Positions 30,170-38,277 of a DNA stretch of 64,000 bases are shown piece by piece (position 1 is the stretch's first letter; each line of letters begins with the position of its first letter). The DNA comes from JAIBJN01 sp963775625. Its GTDB lineage: Bacteria > Actinomycetota > Thermoleophilia > Gaiellales > Gaiellaceae. Where the stretch lies: the NCBI GenBank assembly GCA_963775625.1, contig CAVZJM010000005.1:1-64000 (forward strand), read 5' to 3'. The notes beneath the pieces were generated by a model. That model did not search any database. It worked only from the letters and a program-made list of their open reading frames with translations, and had not been told where the DNA came from. A program made the position numbers and the translations under genes.

Positions 30170-32245
30170 GTGTCCGTCGCGGCCCGCACCGCCGACCGCG
30201 TGCAGGCGCCCCGAGCCGCTCTCGCGCGCGCGGGGACCCGTGCCGCTCCCCTGCTCGCAGCCCTGGTGGGCGCGAGCTTCCTGCTGCGGCTGGCGCTCGG
30301 CTGGCTCCGGGCGACGCCCACCTTCTTCGCGGACGAGTACATCTACGCGGAGCTGGGACGCTCGCTGGCCGACACCGGGCGGCCACTGATCCGCGGCGCC
30401 TCGGCCGGCTTCCCCGCCCTCCTGCAGCCGCTCCTGACCGCGCCGGCCTGGCTGTTCGACGACGTGGAGACCTCGTTTCGCCTGATCCAGGCGCTCGGCG
30501 CCCTTGCCATGTCGCTCGCCGCCGTACCGGTCTTCCTGCTCGCCCGGCGCCTCGACCTGGGCGCCGGAGTCTCCTTCGCGCTCGCCGCCCTCGCCCTCGT
30601 GGTTCCCGACCTGATCTACGCCGGCTGGGTCGTCGCCGAGCCGTTCGCCTATCCGCTGGCGCTCGGCGCGGTCGCGGTCGGAACCGTTGCGCTCGCCCGG
30701 CCGAGCCTGCGGCTTCAGCTCGCCTTCCTCGCGCTCGCCGGGCTGGCCACCTTCGCCCGCGTCCAGTTCGCCGTCCTCCCGCTCTGCTTCCTCGCAGCCG
30801 TGCTCGTCCTCGGCCTTCGGGACCGGCGCGTGCGCGGAACGCTGCGCGAGCAGGCGCTCGTCCTCGCCGCGGTGGTGCTCCCGCTACTCGCATTCGTCGC
30901 GCTCGGCCCGAGCCGGGCTCTGGGGTTCTACGAGGGGATTCTCGACCTGGAGATCGCCTCGCCGGAGCTGGCGAAGTGGTTCGGCACCGATGCGATGCTC
31001 CTCGCCTACGCCGCCGGCGTCGTGCTCGCGCCCGGCGCTCTGCTGGGCCTCTGGCTCGCTCTGCGGCGGCCCCGTTCCCGGGAGGAGCTCGCCTTCGGCG
31101 CGCTCACGGCCCCCTTCCTGGTCGCCCTCCTCGTCGAGGCGGCCGCCTACGGGCTCGGCGGCGACCGCATCCAGGAGCGCTACTTCTTCTACGCGATCCC
31201 GCTCGTCGGGATCCTCTTCGCGCTCTACGCCTCGCGCGGCTGGCCGCACCGCCTCGCACTCGGCGTGCTGGCCGCGGGCCTGATCCTGCTCGCCGCCCGC
31301 GTGCCCCTCTCCGGGTACTCGGCCGCAGACGGCAAGACGAACTCGCCGACGCTCTTCGCCACCGCACGGCTCGAGCAGGCGCTCGGAGACGTCGCGACGG
31401 CCTCGCTCATCCTCGCGCTCGGCGTCACGCTCCTGGCAGGGGTGCTCGTCCTGGCGAGCCGCCGCCCCAGCGTCGCCACGCCGCTGACGCTCGGCCTCGC
31501 GCTCGCAGTCTGCGCGACCACCTACGCGGGGGCCACGTCCTTCAACCTCGCCAACGCCGAGCGGACCCGAACCGACGTCCTCGGCCCGGAGCCGTCCTTC
31601 GTGGACGTGTCGGGGATCGACGACGTGGCGATGCTCCTGACCCGCTCGAGCGAGCGGGGCGTCGCGTCCGAGTACCTCTTCTGGAACCGTTCGGTGGACG
31701 CCGTCTACCTTCTGCCCGGCGCCGAGCCGCCCGACTCCTTCGCGGTCACGCGCCTCACGACCGCGCCTGACGGAACCCTGCTCGCGGCGGGCAGGCCCGT
31801 GACCAGGCCGCTCGCGGTCGACGGGTTCAGCGACACCGTCCGCTTCCGGGACTCCGACGAAATCGCCTCGTCGCCCGTCTTCGACCTGGTCTCCTCGCCC
31901 GGCCCCCAGCGCCTGGCGCTCTACGCGCCGGGCCGCTTCGAGGACGGTTGGCTCGGGCTCGCCGGCAGCTTCCAGCTCTGGCCCGAGTCGGAGGCCGGCG
32001 TCCTGACGTTCGAGCTGACGGGCCCGACGGGTCACCGCCCGTGGCGGTCGAGCTCGACGCCGCCTGGGCTGCCCGTGCGCGAAGTGATCGTGCAGCCCGG
32101 CCGGACCGTTCACGGTGACGGTGCCGGTCTGCGGCGTCGGCTCTGGAGCATGGACTTCGTCGCGCCGTCGACCGGCGCCGTCGGCGGGCGCTTCGTCAGC
32201 GTGGTCTCGGAGCCGACGTACCGGCCCGATCCGGGCTCCTGCTAG
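30170..32245 (+). CDS. Multi-spanning glycosyltransferase (GT-C/PMT-like)
   Basis: 691 residues. About ten to twelve membrane helices in the first 470 residues and an extracellular C-terminal domain. The first loop after helix 1 carries TPTFFADEYIYAELGRSLAD, the acidic DE motif typical of lipid-phosphate-sugar dependent GT-C enzymes (GT39/ArnT/PMT group). A SPELAKWFGTD segment and RIQERYFFYAIPL follow. The C-terminal region is a beta-rich domain. No Shine-Dalgarno; the GTG at 30170 fits a near-leaderless transcript from the sigma-28-like promoter. The shared promoter type makes pilin or cell-surface glycosylation a reasonable guess. Confidence 0.78.
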   Translation: MSVAARTADRVQAPRAALARAGTRAAPLLAALVGASFLLRLALGWLRATPTFFADEYIYAELGRSLADTGRPLIRGASAGFPALLQPLLTAPAWLFDDVETSFRLIQALGALAMSLAAVPVFLLARRLDLGAGVSFALAALALVVPDLIYAGWVVAEPFAYPLALGAVAVGTVALARPSLRLQLAFLALAGLATFARVQFAVLPLCFLAAVLVLGLRDRRVRGTLREQALVLAAVVLPLLAFVALGPSRALGFYEGILDLEIASPELAKWFGTDAMLLAYAAGVVLAPGALLGLWLALRRPRSREELAFGALTAPFLVALLVEAAAYGLGGDRIQERYFFYAIPLVGILFALYASRGWPHRLALGVLAAGLILLAARVPLSGYSAADGKTNSPTLFATARLEQALGDVATASLILALGVTLLAGVLVLASRRPSVATPLTLGLALAVCATTYAGATSFNLANAERTRTDVLGPEPSFVDVSGIDDVAMLLTRSSERGVASEYLFWNRSVDAVYLLPGAEPPDSFAVTRLTTAPDGTLLAAGRPVTRPLAVDGFSDTVRFRDSDEIASSPVFDLVSSPGPQRLALYAPGRFEDGWLGLAGSFQLWPESEAGVLTFELTGPTGHRPWRSSSTPPGLPVREVIVQPGRTVHGDGAGLRRRLWSMDFVAPSTGAVGGRFVSVVSEPTYRPDPGSC

Positions 32246-32268
32246 GGTAGGGCCGTCGGCGGAACCGC

Positions 32269-32386
32269 CAGCGGGGCCGCGGGGCCTCCCCGATCGCCCC
32301 AGAGGACGCGTCCTCTCGCCCCTGGTAGCCATGGAGACCAGCACTCCCTGCGTCCTTGCCTCGCACCGCCATCCACCCCCACGACG
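32269..32386 (-). repeat. Dispersed intergenic repeat, copy C
   Basis: Between the convergent glycosyltransferase and rpoD genes. On the minus strand it shares GGCAAGGACGCAGGGAG with copies A and B. Both hairpins are kept with different bases: the second is AGAGGACGCGTCCTCT (32301-32316), a perfect palindrome, and the first is TGGTAGCCATGGAGACCA (32323-32340). Most diverged of the three full copies. Confidence 0.7.
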
Positions 32387-32411
32387 AGGACGACCCGCCC
32401 TCCCGCGGAGG

Positions 32412-33506
32412 CTAGACGCAGTCCTTGAGGCCCTGGGCCTCGGGCAGGGACTCGAGCTTCTTGAGCGTGTTGTTCTCGATCTGACGGATGCGCTCGCGCG
32501 TGACGCCGAAGGCGCGGCCGACCTCCTCGAGCGTCCGCGGCTGCTCGCCCTTCAGCCCGAAGCGGAGCTCGATCACCTTGCGCTCCCGGATCGGCAGCGA
32601 CTCGAGCGCCTTGTCGATGTCCTCGCGCCGAAGGTTGAGGGAGGCCGAGTCGAACGGGGACTCGGCGGCATCGTCCTGGACGAAGTCGCCGAGCTCGGAC
32701 TCCTCCTCCTCGCCGATCGGCTTCTCCAGCGACACCGGCAGCTGCGCCATGCGCAGGATCTCGCGCACCTCGTCGGTCGTCATCTCGAGCTCCTCGGCGA
32801 TCTCGTCGGGGAGAGGCTCTCGGCCGAGACGCTGCACCAGCTGCCGCTCGATGTGGACGACCTTGTTCAGCTTCTCGACCATGTGCACCGGGATCCGGAT
32901 CGTGCGCGCCTTGTCGGCGATCGCCCGCGTCACCGCCTGGCGGATCCACCAGGTCGCGTACGTCGAGAACTTGAAGCCCTTGCGGTAGTCGAACTTCTCG
33001 ACCGCGCGGATGAGCCCGAGCGAGCCCTCCTGGATCAGGTCCAGGAAGGAGAGGCCGCGCCCGAGATAGCCCTTGGCGATGGAGACGACGAGACGGAGGT
33101 TCGCCTCGATCATCTCGGTCTTGGCGCCCATGTCGCCGCGCTCGATGCGCTTCGCGAGCGTGACCTCCTGGTCGGCCGTCAGGAGCGGCACCTTGCCGAT
33201 CTCGCGGAGATACAGCCGCAGCGAGTCGAGGGACGGCTCGACCGTGAGGTCGAGCTTCGGCACCTTCTCCTCCTCCGCGAGCGCCGGCTCATCGTGCGGC
33301 GGCGTCTTGTGCTCCAGCCCCTCCACGAGCTCGATCCCGTGGTCGATCAGGTAGGTGTAGAACTCCTCGACCTGCTCCTTCGTGAGGTCGACTTCCTCGA
33401 GCCCCGAGACGATCTCGTCATAGGTGAGGAACCCTTTGTCCTGTCCGTCGGTGACGAGCTTGTGCAGCTCCTCGATCTCGGGCAGGGAGATGTCGACCTG
33501 GAGCAT
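32412..33506 (-). CDS. rpoD: Primary sigma factor RpoD/SigA
   Basis: 364 residues. Region 1.1 (LPEIEELHKLVTDGQDKGFL, YDEIVSGLEEVDLTKEQVEE), region 1.2 (DSLRLYLREIGKVPLLTADQE), regions 2.1-2.4 (NLRLVVSIAKGYLGRGLSFL, DLIQEGSLGLIRAVEKFDY, FSTYATWWIRQAVTRAIAD), region 3 (IPVHMVEKLNKV) and region 4.2 (TLEEVGRAFGVTRERIRQIE). Everything expected for a housekeeping sigma factor is present, with a shorter non-conserved insert than in most. The start at 33506 is preceded by AAGGCGG. It is not a sigma-28 protein, so it is not the reader of the pilus promoters. TAGAAT on the minus strand at 33613-33608 is a possible -10. Confidence 0.96.
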   Translation of the reverse strand: MLQVDISLPEIEELHKLVTDGQDKGFLTYDEIVSGLEEVDLTKEQVEEFYTYLIDHGIELVEGLEHKTPPHDEPALAEEEKVPKLDLTVEPSLDSLRLYLREIGKVPLLTADQEVTLAKRIERGDMGAKTEMIEANLRLVVSIAKGYLGRGLSFLDLIQEGSLGLIRAVEKFDYRKGFKFSTYATWWIRQAVTRAIADKARTIRIPVHMVEKLNKVVHIERQLVQRLGREPLPDEIAEELEMTTDEVREILRMAQLPVSLEKPIGEEEESELGDFVQDDAAESPFDSASLNLRREDIDKALESLPIRERKVIELRFGLKGEQPRTLEEVGRAFGVTRERIRQIENNTLKKLESLPEAQGLKDCV

Positions 33507-33643
33507 TGACCCGCCTTTCTCGTTACCGGTGCAACGTTGTCGGCTGGAACGAAAAGAGAGCCGGCGAGGTCTGCCGTTCGCCGGCCCTACAGGCACATCG
33601 GCTGGGGATTCTACAACGCCTGTCGAAAACTGGTAGACGGGTT

Positions 33644-34507
33644 TCAGGACTCCGCGGCGATCGTCCCCACCACCTCGCCCCGGCTGGAGCGGAGCGGGCG
33701 CTCGGCCAGCTCGGGGATGCCGAGGACCACGCCCGCCGCTGCGTACGAGGCCCGGTAGGCCCCGTCCTCCACTTTCAGGGCCACGCCCGTCCCGTCCGGC
33801 AGGCCGGCGCAGAGGACGCCCTCGGCCCCGCGCTTGGCGACGGCGCCCGGAAGCGCGCGCATGACCAGGGTGTCCACCGCCTGCGGCCCGCCGACGAGCT
33901 CGGGCCGGCTGGTCATGGCCGCGACGACCGTCTCCATCCCGGGCGGCGCGCCCTGGGCGAAGCCGGCGAACATGCGGGCCAGCTCCGTGAGGGAGAGCGC
34001 GAACGTCGGCACGCCGCAGCCGTCGATCGCCGTCCCGACCTCGTCCGCAGGCCGGCCGACGGTCTCGGCGACGAGCGCGAGGAGCTCCTCCTGGAGCGGG
34101 TGCCCGGGCAGCCGGTAGCCCTCGGTGTCCCAGCCCCGGGCGCGGCAGAGGAAGAGGAAGCCCGCGTGCTTGCCCGAGCAGTTGTGGCGAAGGCGCGAGC
34201 CGTGCTCGGCGCCGCACTCGAGGTCCTCCGTCGTGACGCCTGCCCGCTCGAGCAGGGCGCGCACGGCGACGAGCTGCTCGGGGCGCGCCTCGTGCGAGGC
34301 GCAGGCGATCGCCAGCTCCTCCGTCGGCAGGTCGTGCTCGACGAGCGGGAGCGCCTGCAGCGGCTTGGCGGAGGAGCGAACGTAGGCGACGAGGTCCGGG
34401 TCGCCCCAGCCCCGGACGACCCGGCCGCCCTGCACGACGACGGCGTCGACGCGATGGCGGGACTCCACGAGGTCCCCTCGGGTCACGGCTACATTGAGCG
34501 CGTCCAC
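33644..34507 (-). CDS. Type II (Rhizobium-like) asparaginase
   Basis: L-asparaginase of the Asparaginase_II family, 287 residues, hydrolysing asparagine to aspartate and ammonia. Family motifs: VTRGDLVESRHR near the N terminus, YVRSSAKPLQALPLVE, CSGKHAGFLFLCRARGWDT, HPLQEELLALVAE and IDGCGVPTFALSL (the SxK and conserved Cys elements of the active site). The GTG at 34507 is preferred over the one at 34486 because family members have a few residues before VTRG. Its start lies 13 bases from the divergent mutM start, so both promoters must overlap the other gene. Confidence 0.88.
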   Translation of the reverse strand: MDALNVAVTRGDLVESRHRVDAVVVQGGRVVRGWGDPDLVAYVRSSAKPLQALPLVEHDLPTEELAIACASHEARPEQLVAVRALLERAGVTTEDLECGAEHGSRLRHNCSGKHAGFLFLCRARGWDTEGYRLPGHPLQEELLALVAETVGRPADEVGTAIDGCGVPTFALSLTELARMFAGFAQGAPPGMETVVAAMTSRPELVGGPQAVDTLVMRALPGAVAKRGAEGVLCAGLPDGTGVALKVEDGAYRASYAAAGVVLGIPELAERPLRSSRGEVVGTIAAES

Positions 34508-34508
34508 G

Positions 34509-34514
34509 AGGAGG
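34509..34514 (+). promoter_or_regulatory. Ribosome binding site of mutM
   Basis: AGGAGG, six bases before the ATT at 34521. Optimal spacing to that codon and too far downstream for the ATG at 34494. Confidence 0.8.
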
Positions 34515-34520
34515 AAGACT

Positions 34521-35348
34521 ATTCCCGAGTTTCCCGAGGTGGAGGCGGCGCGGCAGGCGCTCGACGGGCGGCTCGCCGAGGCGCCGGTCGCCAAGGCGGG
34601 GCCCGCGCACGTCGCGACGCTGAAGACGTTCGACCCGCCTCTCTCGGCGCTGGAAGGCCGGCGCCTGGCGGGAGCACGGCGACGTGGCAAGAATCTCCTC
34701 TTCCCTACCGACGACGGCGAGCTCGTCCTGCACGTGCACCTGATGAGCGCGGGGCGCATTCGCTTCCTCGAGCCCGGGGCGAAGGGCCCCAAGACTCCGG
34801 CGTTCCGGCTCCGCCTGGCCGACGGCGGCGAGCTGATCCTCACGGAGGGCGGCCCGAAGAAGCGGGCCAGGGTCGGCGTCTACCGGCCGGCCGAGCTCGA
34901 GGCCGAGCTGGCCCACCTGGGCCCGGAGGCCGACGGGATCACCGTCGAGGAACTGGCGGAGATCGCCCGCCGGGAGGCACGGCGGCTGCACCCCTTTCTC
35001 CGCGACCAGCGCGCGCTCGCCGGCATCGGCCGGGCGTGGTCGAACGAGATCCTGAACCGCGCGAAGCTTTCGCCCTACGCGCTCACGACCGAGCTCTCGG
35101 ACGAGGAGGTCGAGCGCCTCGCCGCGACGATCCGCGAGCAGCTCGCCGCCGGACTGGAGCTCCGCCTGGCCGGCGCGTCCGACAAGAAGGCCTACAAGGT
35201 TCACAACCGCCTCGGCGAGCCGTGCCCGAACTGCGGGACGCCCATCGCCCGCGTCGACTTCGAGGAGCACACGATCTTCTACTGCCCCGAGTGCCAGACG
35301 GGAGGGCGGGTCCTGAAGGACCGGCGCCTGTCGCGGCTGCTTCGCTAG
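34521..35348 (+). CDS. mutM: Formamidopyrimidine-DNA glycosylase (MutM/Fpg/Nei family), ATT start
   Basis: Base-excision repair glycosylase/AP lyase, 275 residues. The family needs Pro as residue 2 (nucleophile after Met removal), followed by Glu. Here P-E-F-P-E-V-E directly follows an ATT codon at 34521, with AGGAGG six bases upstream. The only upstream ATG (34494) would bury the Pro at position 12. So the start is almost surely ATT. Other landmarks: RRGKNLLF with catalytic Lys, LHVHLMSAGRIRF, IGRAWSNEIL, YKVHNRLGEPCPNC and CPEC zinc finger. The last four bases overlap the convergent kinase-like gene. Confidence 0.9.
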   Translation: MPEFPEVEAARQALDGRLAEAPVAKAGPAHVATLKTFDPPLSALEGRRLAGARRRGKNLLFPTDDGELVLHVHLMSAGRIRFLEPGAKGPKTPAFRLRLADGGELILTEGGPKKRARVGVYRPAELEAELAHLGPEADGITVEELAEIARREARRLHPFLRDQRALAGIGRAWSNEILNRAKLSPYALTTELSDEEVERLAATIREQLAAGLELRLAGASDKKAYKVHNRLGEPCPNCGTPIARVDFEEHTIFYCPECQTGGRVLKDRRLSRLLR

Positions 35349-35932
35349 GAACCGGTCGGCAGCCGGATCAGGAGAGTCTCCTCGCGCGCCTCGAGCTCGC
35401 CGCCGAGCGCGCGGACGAGGAGCGCGGCGGCGGGCGCCGCGAGCTCTCGGGCGTCCTCGCCGAGCACGACCGGCCGGGCGGTGCGGGAGAGCGGCGAGAT
35501 GACGAGGCTCGCCCCGTCGACGTCGAGCGCGACGCTGTCGTGGCCGCCGAAGCGCGCGGCCGCCCGCGCGAGCTGCGAGAGCGCCCGCACGGTCGGCTCC
35601 GGGTCGACGCGAACCGTCGCCCCCCGGCCGGCCACGTTCACCCTGCCCTCCTCCAGCCGCGCCGCGGCCTCGTGCGCCAGCTCGAGCGAGTCGCGCTCGG
35701 CCAGGGGCGGGTCGTACCTGCCCGACTCGATCCTCGCGACGAGCCGGAGCTGGTCCACCAGCTCGTCGATCTGAGCCGAGGCGGCGCCGATCATCTCCAC
35801 GTAGCGCGTCGCCGGCGCCTCCAGCGACAGCTGCTCCAGCGTCCGCGCGAAGCCGTAGACCGTCGCCAGCGGCGTCAGGATGTCGTGGCAGGCGACCGAA
35901 ACGAGCTCGGCGAAGTGGCGTTCGTTCGTCAT
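35345..35932 (-). CDS. Short soluble histidine-kinase-like protein
   Basis: 195 residues, no membrane segment or sensor domain. The N-terminal HisKA helix pair starts at once: FAELVSVACHDILTPLATVYGFARTL with phospho-acceptor His, then YVEMIGAASAQIDELVDQLRLVARIESGR. The second half resembles an HATPase domain in length but the N, G1 and G2 boxes are not recognisable, so ATP binding is doubtful. It could be a phosphotransfer or phosphatase partner. ATG start at 35932, divergent from folE2. Confidence 0.75.
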   Translation of the reverse strand: MTNERHFAELVSVACHDILTPLATVYGFARTLEQLSLEAPATRYVEMIGAASAQIDELVDQLRLVARIESGRYDPPLAERDSLELAHEAAARLEEGRVNVAGRGATVRVDPEPTVRALSQLARAAARFGGHDSVALDVDGASLVISPLSRTARPVVLGEDARELAAPAAALLVRALGGELEAREETLLIRLPTGS

Positions 35933-35996
35933 GGCACTGGGCTGCTACGTTCTCCGGATGGAGCGGAGACTAACGGGGACCACGGGGACGGTTGAC

Positions 35997-36941
35997 ATGC
36001 AGGCCTCCGTCCCGGACGTGCGGCTCGGGCTCTCCCGGGCGGGCGTGACGGGCGTCCAGAAGGCGGTGCGCATGCAACACGGCGGCCGCGACGCGCTCGT
36101 CTCCGCGGAGATCGACTGCTTCGTCGACCTCGATCCGGCGCAGAAAGGCGTGCACATGTCGCGCTTCCCGGAGCTCTTCGAGGAGGCGATCGACGAGCTC
36201 GTCATCGGCGAGATGCTTCTCGTCGAGCGGCTGGCCGAGCACATCGCGCGCCACATCGTCGAGCGCCAGGACGCGCTGCGGGCCGAGGTCAAGATCGCCG
36301 CGCGCTACCCGATCGAGCGCACGACCCCCGTGACGGGCCTGCGCACGCAGGAGCTGGTGACGCTGATCGGCCTCGCAGCGGCGTCGCGCTCGGCCGCGCG
36401 GAGGATCGTCGGCGTCGAGGCGACCGGGATCAACGCCTGCCCCTGCGCGCAGGGCCTCGTCCGCGAGCAGGCGGCCGAGCGGCTCGGCGAGGCCGGCTTC
36501 GAGGGCGCGGACGTCGCGAGGATTCTCGAGCTCGTCCCGCTCGCCACCCACAACCAGCGCGGCCGCGGGACGCTCTACCTCGGCACCGACCTCAGGCTCG
36601 ACGCAGAGGACCTCGTCGAGCTGGTCGAGAGCTCGATGAGCTCGCCCGTCTACGAGCTCCTCAAGCGCCCCGACGAGCTCTTCGTCGTGGAGCACGCGCA
36701 CCTCTCGCCGCGCTTCGTCGAAGACTCGGTTCGGCTCATGGTCAAGGGCGCGCTCGAGTCCTACGGCGAGCTCGGCGACGACGAGTTCGTGCTCGCCCGC
36801 CAGGTCAACTTCGAGACCATCCACAACCACGACGTGCTCGCCGAGCGCTTCGGCACCGTCGGCGAGCTGCGCGAAGAGCTGGCCAACGGCGGCCACTCGG
36901 CCCGCCACACCGAGCTGCGCGACTGGCTCCGAGCCGTCTGA
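35997..36941 (+). CDS. folE2: GTP cyclohydrolase FolE2 (type IB)
   Basis: Metal-dependent GTP cyclohydrolase, first step of folate synthesis (314 residues). Landmarks: RVTG-like RAGVTGVQKAV, EIDCFVDLDPAQKGVHMSRF, YPIERTTPVTGLRTQEL, the metal-site segment GINACPCAQGLVREQ (catalytic Cys) and HNQRGRGTLYLG. The C-terminal RQVNFETIHNHDVLAERFG is also typical. ATG 35958 is an alternative start; 35997 has a G-rich stretch at better spacing. Folate context is strengthened by thyX downstream, since ThyX consumes methylene-THF without oxidising it to DHF. Confidence 0.92.
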   Translation: MQASVPDVRLGLSRAGVTGVQKAVRMQHGGRDALVSAEIDCFVDLDPAQKGVHMSRFPELFEEAIDELVIGEMLLVERLAEHIARHIVERQDALRAEVKIAARYPIERTTPVTGLRTQELVTLIGLAAASRSAARRIVGVEATGINACPCAQGLVREQAAERLGEAGFEGADVARILELVPLATHNQRGRGTLYLGTDLRLDAEDLVELVESSMSSPVYELLKRPDELFVVEHAHLSPRFVEDSVRLMVKGALESYGELGDDEFVLARQVNFETIHNHDVLAERFGTVGELREELANGGHSARHTELRDWLRAV

Positions 36942-36946
36942 CCCCT

Positions 36947-37591
36947 TCAGACGCGGTTCGGGCTCGGGGGGGACGGCTTCGAGCCCGAGTGTCCGAGGCG
37001 CGGGCGGCGGCGCTCGATTCGGTTCTCCTCGCCGGCCAGGAGGCGGCGGATGTTCGTCCGGTGCAGCACGACGATGGCGAGAGCTGCGCCTGCTGTGAAG
37101 GCCACCACCGGCCACGACGCGTCGAAGAGAAGCGCCCAGAGCGGCAGCGAGATCGCCGCGAGGATCGACGCGACCGAGGCGTAGCGCGTCAGCAAGAAGA
37201 CGAGGAGCCAGACCCCGGCGGCCGCCAACGCCGGGAGCGGCGCCACGGCGAGGGCGACGCCGCCGGTCGTGGCCACCATCTTGCCTCCGCGCGCGAAGCC
37301 GAGGAAGAGCGGCCGCCAGTGGCCGACCATGGCCGCGACTCCGGCGAGCACTCCGACGAGGTCGCCCCCGAACGCGAGGCCCAGCAGCGCCGCCGCGGCG
37401 CCCTTGGCGATGTCGAGGAACGCAACCGCCATCCCGAACTTGAACCCGAGCGTCCGCCAGACGTTCGTCGCGCCGGGGTTCCCGCTCCCGAGGGTCCGGA
37501 TGTCGATGCCGCGCAGGAGCCGGGGTAGCCAGTACGCCCACGGCATGCTGCCGAGGAGGTAGCCGACGGCGATGAGGAGAGCGTCCGTCAT
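36947..37591 (-). CDS. plsY: Glycerol-3-phosphate acyltransferase PlsY
   Basis: Membrane acyl-phosphate:glycerol-3-phosphate acyltransferase, 214 residues, first step of phospholipid synthesis. Motif 1 GSMPWAYWLPRLL with RTLGSGNPGATNVWRTLG, motif 2 VAAMVGHWRPLFLGFARGGKMVATTGG and motif 3 in VVLHRTNIRRLLAGEENRI, all as in PlsY. Five to seven helices. The start overlaps the stop of the superoxide dismutase gene (ATGA), so the two are probably translationally coupled. Ends five bases from convergent folE2. Confidence 0.94.
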   Translation of the reverse strand: MTDALLIAVGYLLGSMPWAYWLPRLLRGIDIRTLGSGNPGATNVWRTLGFKFGMAVAFLDIAKGAAAALLGLAFGGDLVGVLAGVAAMVGHWRPLFLGFARGGKMVATTGGVALAVAPLPALAAAGVWLLVFLLTRYASVASILAAISLPLWALLFDASWPVVAFTAGAALAIVVLHRTNIRRLLAGEENRIERRRPRLGHSGSKPSPPSPNRV

Positions 37592-38208
37592 GACTCGATA
37601 GCGTAGGCGTCGACCCAGCCGTTGACGACGTCCCAGTCGAGGTTTCCGAAGAAGGCCTCGATGTAGGACGCGCGGTCGGTCTGGTAGTCGAGGAAGTAGG
37701 CGTGCTCGTACACGTCGAGCGCGACGAGGGGCGCCGTGTTCCAGATCGGGAACGTGTTCTGGGCGTCGCCGACGTAGTTGAAGAGGCGCTGCTCGTCGAA
37801 GTCGTAGGCGGTCCAGGCCCACCCGCGGCCGGCCATTCCCGTTGCCTTGAGGTCGGCGCGCCAGTCGTCGGCGCTGCCGAAGTCCCGCTCGATCAGCGCG
37901 CCGATCGCCCCGTCCGGGTTGCCGCCCGCGCCGCCGAGATGCTCGAAGTAGATCTCGTGGTTCTTGACGCCGCCGATGGCGAAGGTGAGGTCGACCTTGA
38001 GCGCGCGGATCTCGGAGTAGACCTGGTTGGCGGCGGCGAGGTCGACCTCGCCCAGCTTCACCAGGATCTCGTTCCGCTTCGCCACGTAGCCCTGGTAGAG
38101 CTTGTAGTGCGCCTCGACCGAGGCGCGGGAGATGCCGTCCATCTCGAGGAGCTCGGGCTTGAGCTCGCGCGCCGCGATCTCCGCCCGATTGAAAGCCAAG
38201 GTCGCCAT
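37588..38208 (-). CDS. Iron/manganese superoxide dismutase family protein
   Basis: 206 residues. The four metal ligands are recognisable: His in SVEAHYKLYQGYV, His in KNHEIYFEHLGG, and Asp/His in ALDVYEHAYFLDYQTD. The helix around the first His lacks the usual second and third His (YKLYQ in place of xKHHQ) and the QR/W signature is altered (MAGRGWAWTAYDF), so it is a divergent member. RBS GGAAAGG before ATG 38208. It is probably cytoplasmic (no signal). Precedes and overlaps plsY. Confidence 0.88.
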   Translation of the reverse strand: MATLAFNRAEIAARELKPELLEMDGISRASVEAHYKLYQGYVAKRNEILVKLGEVDLAAANQVYSEIRALKVDLTFAIGGVKNHEIYFEHLGGAGGNPDGAIGALIERDFGSADDWRADLKATGMAGRGWAWTAYDFDEQRLFNYVGDAQNTFPIWNTAPLVALDVYEHAYFLDYQTDRASYIEAFFGNLDWDVVNGWVDAYAIES

Positions 38209-38277
38209 GCCAGCCTTTCCGTCGACTCGTTTACGCGCGCGGGAGCTTAGAGTTTCTGACGTAATGATGCCGCGCCG

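Noticed and set aside
33590..33600. GCCGATGT upstream of rpoD as another sigma-28 site
   Set aside because: It is about 90 bases from the start, with no TAAA-like element at 16 bases.
32412..35270. A 952-residue frame that would fuse the sigma factor to an upstream region
   Set aside because: The part before 33506 is antisense shadow of asparaginase and mutM; the sigma factor has its own start and ribosome site.
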